Assembly: GCF_004210375.1 (NCBI RefSeq)
Contig: NW_027467782.1
Coordinates: 20,253,276 to 20,317,275, forward strand
Reading direction: 5' to 3'
DNA from: Tachypleus tridentatus
Taxonomy: Eukaryota; Arthropoda; Merostomata; Xiphosura; Limulidae
DNA length: 64,000 nt
The notes under the pieces: generated by a model
Told to the model about the DNA's origin: nothing
The model's input: only the letters and a program-made list of their open reading frames with translations
The model's database searches: none
Part shown: positions 10,716 to 21,508 of the stretch, in pieces
How positions within the stretch are numbered: position 1 is the stretch's first letter
Layout: the number at the start of each line of letters is the position of its first letter
Translations under genes and position numbers: made by a program

Positions 10716-11203
10716 GTTACCATGTAGAAAACGAAGCCCATGTTAAATTCCTTCTTAGCTGTATTCACACACGCTTTCTAACTTTAAGAGTTCTTGTACA
10801 ATAAAATATGTCATTTTTTTCATATTGCATATACATCTACATATGTAAAAATGCCAACTTTCTGTGCATAGTGAGAACATATTACAGAAAGAAACATTAT
10901 CACCACCAGGAAATGCCCCATTCTACACAGAATTAGATCATGTAACCTGCCATAATGTAGCTGTAAATCACTGAAAACCAACACTATTATAAATGAACGT
11001 AAAAAGGTTCGATTTTCAAGAGGTGTATATAAATCTGGACTTGACACACAACACATAATTATGTAATAAGTTCTTTTATAAACAATAACTAACTATAGGA
11101 GTCGTGTGTCCCCACCGTAACAATCTAAGGTACGCTCCAGGATACACGAAACAATTACATGTATGTGTTATTGAGAACATTTAAGTGGTAAATAAAGTTT
11201 CTG
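10716..11203. other. non-coding stretch
   Basis: No gene or repeat recognised. Confidence 0.5.
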
Positions 11204-11278
11204 GGCTCGATATGGCCAGGTGGTTAAGGCGCTTGACTAGTAATGTGAAGGTCGCAGGTTCGAATCCCCATCACGGCT
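11204..11278 (+). mobile_element. SINE A-like tRNA head without body
   Basis: GGCTCGATATGGCCAGG, then GTTAAGGCGCTTGACTAG, GAAGGTCGCAGG and B box GGTTCGAATCC match a variant SINE A head, but the sequence leaves the family after CCCCATCACGG. The 5' and 3' ends do not pair as an acceptor stem, so this is not a tRNA gene. Confidence 0.6.
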
Positions 11279-11317
11279 ATGCGTAGAAACTTATTTGATT
11301 AGAAGAGCGTGTATAAA

Positions 11318-11409
11318 TCCCCGGTAGCGCAATTGGTTATCGTACAGTACTTAGAAGACAATGCTTGTGGGATATGCCAGGGTTGTGAGTTCGAACCTCA
11401 CCTGAGGAG
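11318..11409 (+). pseudogene. tRNA-Ile(UAU)-like relic with intron; anticodon now UAG
   Basis: The sequence follows metazoan tRNA-Ile(UAU) closely: TAGCGCAATTGGTTA in the D arm, ACTTAGAAGACA around the anticodon, an intron-like 18-nt insert (11357-11374), then TGCCA, GGGTT and a perfect T stem GTGAG/CTCAC around TTCGAAC. Acceptor arms TCCCCGG and CTGAGGA pair at six of seven positions including one wobble. The intron after the anticodon loop is a known trait of animal tRNA-Ile(UAU). The anticodon position (11352-11354) reads TAG instead of TAT, which would read Leu CUA. The anticodon stem (CAGTA/TGCCA) has two mismatches, and the D stem has weakened. Most likely it is a decaying pseudogene; a recoded tRNA is much less likely. 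Confidence 0.75.
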
Positions 11410-11421
11410 TGTAGCTTTCGT

Positions 11422-11529
11422 CCTCCAGTAACTCAGCGGTATGTCTGCGGACCAACCACGCTACAAATCGGGTTTCTGGTGAGGTAGAGCACGGATATCG
11501 TTGTGCTCAATTCGAAACAACAACAGCTT
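11422..11529 (+). mobile_element. SINE family B, older copy
   Basis: Matches the complete family B copy at 57400-57530: CTCAGCGGTATGTCTGCGGA in the head, a GGGTTTC B-box region, then the tail AGAGCACGGATA...GTTGTGCTCAATTCGAAACAAC. No clear target duplication. Confidence 0.75.
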
Positions 11530-12210
11530 AACGTAAAACCTTCTGAAACATTAATTTTTGTATGTGCATGTATCACAGTTTGGAAATGAAAAAAAAACAA
11601 TCTATAATTATTAATTGTTTTCAAATCACATAGTTTTACAAATAGGTTTATTCAAAAAAAACACATTTATTAATTTGTTTTTGATGCTTCTTTAAAATGT
11701 AGTCTATGTCGAGTCGTCACAAAAGCTACATGACTGTTATTGGCCAAACTGATTCAAAGGTGAAAGTTGTGAAGATCACGCGGCATGCTTGAGTTAGGAT
11801 ATAATTTGTAAGTGTGGTCACTGAAATTTGTAATTAGCGTTAATCATTTGATTCGTGTTAATTAAATTTTTTATGAATCACCACAATAATATATTATTAA
11901 TCTGCTATTACTAGAATATCTTCATTATGCGGACATATTTAACACTTAAACTTTGAAGAAAAGATAGATTATGACTCAGAATCCAATTAAAACTGAATGA
12001 AATTGGATGTCTTATTCGATTTTGAGCCAAATGTAGCTATCTGGAAACTGAAGTGACACACCAACTTGTCATGTACATGTAGGCCTCTTGTAACCAGGCT
12101 TAGATTTAATTATAATTTTAAGTTGTAAATGTACATATTGTAAGTTATTAGTAATAAAGCGCGAAGGAAGTTGTAACAATGTGATAAAAATGTAGTAATT
12201 AAGAGTTTCT
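11530..12210. other. non-coding stretch
   Basis: AT-rich; nothing recognised. Confidence 0.5.
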
Positions 12211-12437
12211 TTGTTTTGAATTTCTCGCTAAGCTACTCGAGGGCTATGCGCTCGTCGCCCCTACTTTAGCAGTGTAAGGCAACTCGTGATCACCATCGAC
12301 CGCCAAATCATGGGCTTACGCTTTACCAACGAATAGTGTTATTGATCATAACCTTATAACGCCCCAAGGCTGAAAGGGCGAACATGTTTGGTGCGACGGG
12401 GATTCGAACCTGCGACCCTCAGATTATGAGTCGAACG
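12211..12437 (-). mobile_element. SINE family A, diverged, head truncated
   Basis: Reverse-oriented tail, body and the B-box part of the head (GGGGATTCGAACCTGCGACC) are recognisable. Several body blocks are shortened. Its B-box region reads GATTCGAACC rather than the GC-rich form of the young copies, so it belongs to an older subfamily. Confidence 0.85.
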
Positions 12438-13131
12438 TAATTTAAGAATTCCAGAATACTATATTAACAATAATTTGAGTAAATGAATAACATATATTGT
12501 TTATAATATTTATAGGGCCATTTTTCTATCGTTTTATTATTTGAATTTTGTTAGTTTAGTACTTGTAATTAAACCATGAATTATGATGCTCTTGTTTCAT
12601 GCTTGAGGTCTAACAAATAGCTTAATATTTAGTATTAAATATTTGTACTGACAGTACAATAATGTTTGATACTTAGAAGTTTTTACAATGTTAATAAAGT
12701 GTTTATTTTCTTACTAACCTATAATATTGTTTGTGAGGTTTATACAATTTTTAAAGGCATTCTCTGTTGATGTTAATCGTTTTAATATTTTGTATCATTC
12801 TGCATGAAACTTAATTATTGTATTAGTTTTTGTAGTATTAGTTGGAAGAGTTTCAGAAGTGAATAAAAATTTAATTACGTAGGAAGAAGAGTATGGTGTA
12901 AAGTATACATCATTTGATTAGAATAACCATTATACTTTAAGTTTATCAGTGTCTTATTTTGGGACCTTTGATATTTATATGTTTCAAAAGCTTGTTTATA
13001 TACTTCAGGGGAACTGTATGGGTTTAAATGGGGAAACCTAGACATTTGCAAGTTATACCTTTTTTCTTTTATTAATGATGCATTTGTAAAGGCAGAAATG
13101 GAATATCAGTAATCATAAAACAACGCATGTG
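12438..13131. other. AT-rich non-coding stretch
   Basis: No element or gene recognised; SINEs are absent from here for the next 24 kb apart from one short tail fragment. Confidence 0.5.
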
Positions 13132-13432
13132 TTAGTTTGTTATAACTTGAAAACAAATTAAATAAAAAAAATGCTGCATTGACTGAAAATATCCCAGGGT
13201 ACAAGCTACAGTGTGGGATCATAATATTTACCCTAGGTTTTGGAGGTGACAGAAGAAATAGGTCCCACATTGCAGTGGGGATACACCATCTATCAGTCTT
13301 AATCTCTATTTGCCAGTCTTAACATAAGAAATAAAGAGTAGCAATTGATATAGAATTAGAAATTAGGAGAGAGAGGTGTGGGTGCTCAAGTCCACAACGT
13401 CCCACATGTTTTTGAGTTATAACAAACAAGTA
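13132..13432. mobile_element. candidate MITE with about 22-bp inverted ends
   Basis: The left end TTTGTTATAACTTGAAAACA (about 13136-13155) is repeated in inverted form on the right as TGTTTTTGAGTTATAACAAA (about 13408-13427) with two mismatches, enclosing about 250 bp with no coding content. The superfamily and target duplication could not be settled by eye. Confidence 0.4.
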
Positions 13433-15686
13433 TAATTAGTCAGAGGTTTAAGTTTGCTGTTTTTAATGCACTATTTAACTTCATTAAACGTATTTAGTTT
13501 CACTAATACATATCAATGATTGTGATAAAAATACTGACAAAAACAGGTTGTACATTGATGTTGTATAACTAAAGTTGTTAGTGTAAAATTTTATAAAATG
13601 AAAATCAAACAAGTTCAAATGTTTGGAAAGACATGAGACCTACTAGAGTGATGATAAGATGATGCTTTTGAGAAAGTCTTTAATTTAAAAGGTTTAATGA
13701 GTGAACATGAATTTTGAAAAAAATTTTTCACTGATAAGATCAACAGGAGAGGAGTTTTATGGAGGATTAGACACTTGTTCTGCAAATATTAAGGCTAATT
13801 TGTGACACATTTACTATTTTTCTTGTAAGAGCAAAGAAAATTAATTAGCTTATTAAAATTCACTCTATGATTTTAAAAATTTAAGAATGGGTTTCTCATG
13901 GTGAAACATACTATCTCAGGACATCCATCATAAGTATGATCTTTTACTGTCTTTTCATCGTTGCTTTCAGACATGGGATGACAGCAGAATTTTGGGAGAA
14001 AGTCAACTTGTCAATTAAAATTAATCAGAATTGGTCTCTGTTGGTACTAAGTTTTGTAGTCAGTAAACAAATCTTCAATATCTTGTGCAAATGTGAACAA
14101 CTATTTCTGTCCTTATCATGAAGCTAGAAACAATTAAGGAATGTTATGGAGATAAAAGTATTTAAATGTGATTGTAAATTTTTGAAACATTCTGTTGTGT
14201 ATTTGATTTGGGGGGAAGGAAGTGAGTTTCTTCTGGAAGTTGAATTTTATGTTTACGAAGTAAGAGGATTTCTTTCAGTAGGTATGGAAAAACCTACGTT
14301 ACATCATACGTATAAATAGAATTGTATTATTAGGGTATTTGTCTCAGTTTATGATGACAGTATTGTTTGTTTATTAAATATAATCTTCTAATGTCTACAA
14401 ATAATTTGTGGTCTACGTGGAAATGACTTCAAGATTATCTCTTCACATTATTGTAGTATGTATTGTAGTGCCACTTGCATGTTAAACAACTGAGAGAACT
14501 GTTTAGAACTGGAAAATGTAATTGGTTATCTTCAAGCAGTGTTTACATTGATTAGGTTTATACAGTCTAATCAAAACTATAACTAAATCAATTGTCACTA
14601 TTATAATAAACTAATTGCAAATAGAGATAACAACTTTCTCTATTTTTGGTAATTATATTTATCCAAGTAATAAAAATGTTACTTTGTTTGCTGCTGAGCA
14701 CAAAGCTACATACCTGACAAATTAAATTATGAACATCAGACAATATAAAACTTGTAATTATAAATATGCTTTAATGTCTAGGTTATTAACATATAGTTAA
14801 TAAATTTTGAATATAACTTATAAGGTGCACTTCAACTGAGCTTAGACTGTATGATTAACCCATTCCCATGATTCAGTTCTTCTATTTATGAAGTAATCCT
14901 AGTAGCTCTTTGAATACTTTTGAATAAATACTATCCTTTCTTACACAATAAGAACAGGATTGTAAGAGAAAGTGAAGTGACCTTAACTAGTGTACAGATT
15001 GTTTGCAAGTCCATGCTTTCTGTCATCCAACCTTTTTATAATCTAGCAAGTGGGATTTTTTTTTAAAACCCTTTGGATGCTATCATTGGATTTATCTGAC
15101 TTGACATTTAAAGCTGTTTGGTACGACAAGTGGATTTACCCAACGGTGTTGCAAAAACATTTTATTATGGTGCAACAGTTGGGTTACTCGCATGTCTTTG
15201 TAATTTCCACACTGGTACTGGGTGTGCATACATCATTAGAAAAAAAGTAATGCTGTATAACACACATTTTATTGTTTCCCAGTATCACTGAAATAACAAA
15301 AAAATATTTTGCTGTTTGTAAAATTTAAACTGTAGATCTATTCCTGTAATTCAAAACTTTAAGTTATGGTTCTTGTTTCTGTTGAGAATCAAAGGAGTTA
15401 CTTTGTATTAATTTGAAAGTTTAGTGCTCTGAGGAACCTTTTTGGGCATGCTAATAGTATTTTATTTATAAAACAGATTGAGCTTGTAATATGTTTAGAC
15501 TAAATTTCTGATTTAATATAAATGTGCTCTTTTGCTTACACAGTTTCTAAATGAAGATGAAATGAATTCTGACTGAAAAGTTTTTGTGTATTCCAAGTGT
15601 TATAATATATTATGTTAAATTAGTTCACATACAATGAGATTGTCATTTGCCTTTTTTTTAACCATTAAAAATGTTTAATGTGATTG
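13433..15686. other. non-coding or intronic stretch
   Basis: AT-rich sequence with scattered short frames. The ones at 13936-14121 and 15050-15250 follow polypyrimidine-AG or T-run sequence and could hold small exons, but neither shows a convincing protein pattern. Confidence 0.4.
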
Positions 15687-17790
15687 TTTCTCTCAATTTG
15701 CTCCCCTTCATTATTTTCCCATTTTTCATGGAGGGTTGACAATAATCCACGAGGCAGTGATGATTTTCCTATAATCTTGAGAGAGACTGACTGTGGGTGA
15801 AGCCACATGACCAGTGTGCCCCAATGGAAGCTGGATCAGGCAAACTAGCCCTCTTTCACTGCTCTTGTAGAACTTAATATTGTCATCGTCTGTAAACCGT
15901 CAATAGATGACTGTGCGGCAGCAGCAACTGACTGTATTATACAAGCAGCTGCTCAATGTATTCCTCAAACCTTGACACATTTTCCACTATATCCTCGTCC
16001 ATGGTGGAATCCTGCCTGCCACATGGAACTGAAAGCTCAAAAGTGGGCCTGGGATACTTTCTGAAGATATCCCACATTTTGAACTGCATTGCTTTTCAGC
16101 GGGCCCGTGCACATGCTAGGTGGGTAAGATGTCAAAGCCAAAAGGATTCTTGGATTAAGTGCAGAACCAGCATATCTTCTACCATCTGTTCCAAAGTCAT
16201 ATGAGACAATATTAGAAAAGTCTGTGGGCAATATAATTCTGTCCCCTTCTTGATCTTGCCGTCTGATGACCAAGAAGTAACTGATACCCTGAGCATCGCT
16301 GATACTCTAGGTAAACGCTTTTGCCAGGTATCTAGCACTTCTCCTTCATCTTCCTCCTTCTTAGCCATCAAGACGTGGGCAGAGCAATCACCTCTTTCCT
16401 TTTGAGGTGATTGTCTCTATAACTATAATCGTCCCTTTACACTGGTGGAACTGAAACTGGCCCTTCATTGGTCTGGCAGTACATCAGTTGGACCAGATGA
16501 TGTACACTATGACATACTGTGCCATCTACCTCCTTCTTCTCTTGCTATTTTTCCAATTGTTTTTAACTGGAACTGGCAGGAGAATGTTTTTCCTATTGTC
16601 TGGTTCCAGGCTATTGTCCTACCTTTCTCTAATCCTGGGAAGGACCCCAAGATTCCTTCAAACTACCAACCAATTGCTTTGACGAGCTGTCTCTGTAAGA
16701 CCTCAGAGAGGATGGTTAGTGCTTGTCTTGTTTGGTTCCTTGAATCAAAGAACCTCCTCTTGCCCACCCAGTGTGGGTTCTGATGACAACACTCAACCAC
16801 AGACCACCTGATACAACATCTTGTATCAATATTCTTTGACATTGAGAAGGCTTATGATACAACATGGAGGTATAGCATTTTGCGAGACCTCCATATATAT
16901 GTGTTACGTGGCTATTTGCCATTTTTATTGAACACTTTTTAATGGACAGGCAATTCCAAGTTTGTGTAGGTTTGACACTTTCCCATTCTTTTCTTGAAGT
17001 CCCTCAAAGCTGTGTTCTATGTTTCGCACTTTTCAGTATAAACATTAATGCCATCACTGAACAACTCTCTCTCACTGTTACAAATGGGCTCTATGTCTTT
17101 CATTTCTCACATCAGTCATCGAGCATGAGGTATATTGAATGGCAGCTATAGACTGTTATAAAATCAAAATAATTTTTCATATTTATCCTTGGATAACATT
17201 GCTGTATCCACTGGTCAGCCAATCCCACCATGACTTCTTTCAGTTCCCAAATATGACCTTTCTTTAAGGTAGACATGCTTGATTGGAAATACTGTCTGCT
17301 ATTTGCTGAACATCTTTTGAACCATTCTTCCATTCCCGTTTATACTTACAGTTCAAACTCAGATGACTGTGTGGGCTCTGCCATGGTTTGTTGTGGTTCT
17401 GTGGTTGCTCGAAGAATCCCCTCTACAGCTTCTGTGTTCACTGCTGAACTGTATGTCTCTTGCCCTGGGTTATGTAAAACTAAGCAGTACTCAAACTGCC
17501 AGTGCTCTACTGGTCATGGAATCACTTCATGTTGGTTCTCACCGTGTTCTCCCCAATATTCAAAACCGAATGTCCCATTTCCCTTTAACATGTACTTCTA
17601 TCCAGTTTTTCTGGAAACCAGGCCACATTAGTATTTGTGGAATGAGATTGCCAACACCGTAGCTAAGTCTATCTGCTCTGGCACTATCACTGCTCTGCCT
17701 ATCCAATACATGGTCTATGGTCCTGTAATCAAAGCTCTGTGTCAGCTGGTAGTTGACTTGGAGCATTATAATCTAAACTTGTAACTTTTA
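15687..17790 (+). mobile_element. I/Jockey-like LINE, 5'-truncated copy with RT and RNase H remnants
   Basis: Reverse transcriptase pieces occur in order: a VGPDD ... ILCHLPPSSL block and a PFSNPGKDPKIPSNYQPIAL block (16445-16700), the LTSCLCKTSERM block, and DIEKAYDTTWRY near 16840. The YxDD region near 17090 reads LYVFHFSHQ, so both catalytic aspartates are gone. An RNase H domain follows at 17340-17740 (SNSDDCVGSAMV, VFTAELY, ESLHVGSHRVLPNIQNR), which places the element in the RNase H-bearing I-type group. Several frame changes and stops break it. The first 830 bp align with 31942-32770 of the second copy. No endonuclease part is present. Confidence 0.85.
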
Positions 17791-18419
17791 ATATATATTA
17801 ATATAAGATTTTATCATTCCATGGTAAATGTTTCAGTTAATAATTTTTTAAAGTAGTTTATGAACTTTACTGAAACTGCCTAGGCCGATTGGACCAAACC
17901 CATAACTATTTGTACTCATTAGTTTACATACTAGCAACTTCTAATATATTAAGTGTATATTCACAAAATTTGGTAGATTTTTACTAAACATTACAAGGCT
18001 GTTGCACATGAAAAGTCATAATTTTTAATAGATAATTTGTTTTATTAATATTTGTTCATGTGCATTTTAACCTAGGGGTTAACTCCCAGTCTTCTACTTT
18101 GAGTTATCATTATTATCACAACATAACAAAAAGGATGTCTTTCAAAAATAAACCTCCCATGGACTTTGTGGAGTACTTTCATAAGAAATTTTGTAATACT
18201 GAATCAAGTAATACATGTTTTTAGCCTTTCTGCAATAAAATATAAAATAAATCAAGTATAAAACCTTGGTATTTTCGTAAATTCATAATAATACTTGGTT
18301 TTCAGAAATATAAAATTCCTGGTCTTAAAAGAGTTGGTTAAACAATATGTTTATAAAGATGCAAGTAATACATAAATTGCTCTAAAAATTAACATCCAGG
18401 AGTTGCAAATTATCAAAGA
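17791..18419. other. non-coding stretch
   Basis: AT-rich; nothing recognised. Confidence 0.5.
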
Positions 18420-18664
18420 AATCACCATCAAATACTGGTTGCCAACATTCATATATAGATTTAAAAACTAAGTTAAATCTAAATACGTTTCATGAATGTT
18501 AATCATACTGTATTTTTATCATGTATAAGTACATGCTTATCTGTAAATGATAAATCACCATCAAATACTGGTTGCCAACATTCGTATATAGATTTAAGAA
18601 CTAAGTTAATTCTAAATAAGTTTCATGAATGTTAATCATACTGTATTTTTATCATGTATAAAGT
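18420..18664. repeat. direct duplication of about 112-117 bp (offset 133 bp)
   Basis: The block starting AATCACCATCAAATACTGG at 18420 is repeated at 18553 with few changes and ends in ATCATGTATAA both times. The second copy runs straight into the telomere-like repeat. Confidence 0.9.
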
Positions 18665-18666
18665 AT

Positions 18667-18874
18667 AGGTTAGGTGAGGTCAGGTTAGGTTAGGTTTAGG
18701 TTAGGTTAGGTTAAAGTTAGTTTAGGTTAGGTTACAGTTAGTTTAGGTTAAGGTTAGGTCAGGATAGGTTAGGTTAGGGTTAGTTTAGGTTATTTTAGGG
18801 TTTAGGTTGGGTTAGGTTAGTTTAGGTTTAGGTTAGAGTTAGGTCAGGGTTAGGTTAGGTCAGGTCAGGTCAGG
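18667..18874 (+). repeat. interstitial telomere-type (TTAGG)n, degenerate
   Basis: About 205 bp of GGTTA repeats with variants GGTCA, GTTTAGG and GGTTAAAGTTA. TTAGG is the ancestral arthropod telomere unit. The degeneracy argues for an old internal tract rather than a chromosome end. Confidence 0.85.
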
Positions 18875-19243
18875 ATTAATAATTTGCGATGTTACTTATT
18901 TTTAGATTACATATTTAGTAAGAATAATCACCAAAATATCATGAAAGTTCTATAATTGCAGTAAAAACTTGTATAATTTTTATTTCTGTTTTTTAAAATT
19001 TAGACTTTGGCAAGGGATGTGACAACCATACATTGTTATTTTCTTGAATTTTAAATACATGTTACAAATTAGACAATATTATAAGGAATTGAAATATTTG
19101 CTGTTGTAATGCTATCAATATTAATGTGTTCAATTTGTAAACAAGATGATAAATTAAATTGTTTTTAATTGGTCAGTGGAATGTGCAAGTTATCAGGAAT
19201 GACATATTTTATTTGAAAGAACTCTTTGGTTCTGGTTCTGATA

Positions 19244-20775
19244 CACTGCTTGCCAAAATTTTAAGGCCAATGAACATAAAGAGAAAATATGCATTTTGCG
19301 TTGTTAGACGCAACCACTTATTTGAGAAGAGCTTCAAAAGAGAAAAATAATAAAAAATGAAAATAAAAATAAAAAACTTTTTTAGCATTTAATAGGGAAA
19401 ATGAACACTATGAAATTAGCCTAAATACAAGCTGGTCAAAAGATTAAAACCATACTGAAACGAAGTGCTAACCAGTAAACATTTAATGAAATTTAGTCAT
19501 TTGTGTTCAAGCATTAGCATTGTCAACATTTCCCACTGATATCTCCTGTGTTACATTGGGTAAAAACATGGCAAAGGCTAAAAAGTTGACAGAATTTAAA
19601 TGTAGCAGAATTGTTGAGCGCAAAAATAAGGTCTCTCTCAACGTGCTGTAGTTGGTGAGATTGGGCATAGTAAAACTGCTGATGCAAATTTCTTAAAAGA
19701 CCCTGAGGGATATGGAACGAGAATTTCAAGTGGTTGACCCAAGAAAATTTCCCTGGCGTTGAACAGGAGGATTCGAGTAATTGTTCAGCAAGATACCAGC
19801 TAATCGTCGAACCAGATTAAGGCCCTCACGGACGCGAAATGCAACTCAAGAACAATAAGACAGCATCTACGAGAGAAAGGCTTTAAAAAACATAAACATC
19901 TTCAAAGGCCATGCCTCCTTCCACACCACAAAACAGCTGAGAAGCACCAAATATGGGATGTAGAAAAGTGGACAAAGGTTTTGTTCTCTGATGAGAAGAA
20001 ATTTAACCTGGATGGTCCAGATGACTTCCAATGTTACTGGCATGATAAAGATATCCCACCGGAGACATTTATTACACAACTCAGTTTAGGAAGTGCCATC
20101 ATGATCTAGGGTGCTTTCTTCTTCCATGAAACAATGTATAACCATACAAGGGCATCAAACAGCAGCTGGCTACATTGGCATGTTGGAGAGAGCATCCTTA
20201 TTGACTGAAGGCTGGAAACCACTGGATCTTTCAGCATGATAACTCTGCAATCCACAATGCCTGCAAGACAAAGGACTTTTTCATGGCAAATAAAGTGATT
20301 CTTTTGGACCATCCAGCTTGTTTGCCCAAACTGAACCCCATTGAAAATGTTTGGGGGTGGATGGCAAGGCAAGTCTATAGAAATGGATGTCAATTCCAAA
20401 TCGTGCATAATCTTTGTGAAGCCATCTTCACCACTAGGAATAACATTCCAGCCAGCCTTCTGCAAATGCTTATATCTACCATGCCAAAGCAAATGTTTGC
20501 AGTTATTCACAATGACAGCAACAACTCACTACTGAGATCTCTTGTTGGGCATTTCCTATCCTGTTTAGGATTTCTTTTTGGTATGGTCTTACATTTGTGA
20601 CCAGCTAGTGTTTAGGCTAATTTCAGTGTTCACATTTTCCATATTAAATGCTAAAAAGTTGTTTTTTTATTTTCATCTTTTGAAGCTGTACTCAAATAAG
20701 TGATTGAGTCTAACAACGCAAAATGCATATTTTTTTCTTTATGTTCATTGGCCTTAAGATTTTGGCCAGCAGCAC
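19244..20775 (+). mobile_element. Tc1-like DNA transposon, decayed, with about 200-bp inverted ends
   Basis: Inverted ends of about 200 bp (19244-19457 and 20575-20775) share GCCAAAAT...TTAAGGCC, ATGAACATAAAG and the TAGCATTTAATAGG block in inverted form. The left edge is preceded by TA. Between them a Tc1 transposase is visible in pieces: MAKAKKLTEFKC at 19570, [19 protein letters not shown] at 19990 and KLNPIENVWGWMARQV at 20330. The family motif before NPIEN is normally PDL but here reads PKL, so a catalytic aspartate has become lysine. Multiple stops and frame changes break the rest. Confidence 0.9.
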
Positions 20776-20925
20776 ATCTACTTTTCAGGCATTTAGTGTT
20801 TTGTCAGTTGTGGAATATTAGTGTTTTAGATTTTAATTGTGCATAAAATCCATTTTTCAAAAATGTGAAATTCAGGTTTTAACTTGTTCTTGTTTTTCAA
20901 CCCTCTAGTTCTAATATGGGTTTTA

Positions 20926-21085
20926 TCATTTATATCTTGTATACAGCCACTACTGACACATACTGTTGTTCTCAACTCTGTATCTATGAACATGGTTTTT
21001 ACCATTTATATCTTGTATACAGCCACTACTGACATCTACTGTTGTTGCTCTCGACCATTTAGCTGTGAACATGGTTTTTATCAAT
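20926..21085. repeat. tandem duplication, two units of about 78 bp
   Basis: TTATATCTTGTATACAGCC followed by ACTACTGACA and ending in AACATGGTTTTTA occurs twice in tandem. Confidence 0.85.
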
Positions 21086-21281
21086 GATATCTTACAAATA
21101 ACTGTTAGTAACTGGCTCTGTTTTCAGAACTAGTGATAGGTTTTATAATAATTCCAGTAGTACAGTAGTTTGGAATGTCTATCATAATTGATTACTTTGC
21201 TCATATTGTTTTTAGAACATGGTACACATACTGTGTTTGTTTTTCAATGTAAATCAAACTCGAACAGTGTTTTTTATTTAG

Positions 21282-21508
21282 GAAAGCAGTATGGTAGTCA
21301 TGCCGTGTTTCCTTTGGAATATTTACCACCACTATTCCTAGAACAGTTAGAACACTGTTGTCATCAATTTAAAGAGTACCAAGAAGTTACCATTAAGGAG
21401 AACTTGTGTCTGTGGGACCAAATGCAAGATGAAGACTCTTCCCTTTTAGACTACTTAAAGGATGAATGTGTGAAGTTGTTTTTCAGAAGTACAATATTAA
21501 ATATCTAG
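21282..21508 (+). CDS. candidate exon (or last exon) of an unidentified host gene
   Basis: A T-rich tract ending TTTAG at 21281 is followed by an open frame with strongly protein-like content: YGSHAVFPLEYLPPLFLEQL, then EHCCHQFKEYQEV, KENLCLWDQMQDEDSS and LLDYLKDECVKLFF, ending at a stop at 21506-21508. It may be spliced earlier at GAATGT|GTGAAG near 21468. The absence of repeats and the acidic, leucine-rich pattern suggest a helical host protein rather than a transposon. I do not recognise the family. The plus-strand segments at 24905-29551 lie in the same orientation and may belong to the same gene, but no phase link to the next exon could be shown. Confidence 0.45.

Noticed and set aside
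15050-15250. 66-codon frame near 15050 as an exon
   Set aside because: Preceded by a T-run that could be a splice acceptor, but the peptide is unconvincing and there is no consistent donor.
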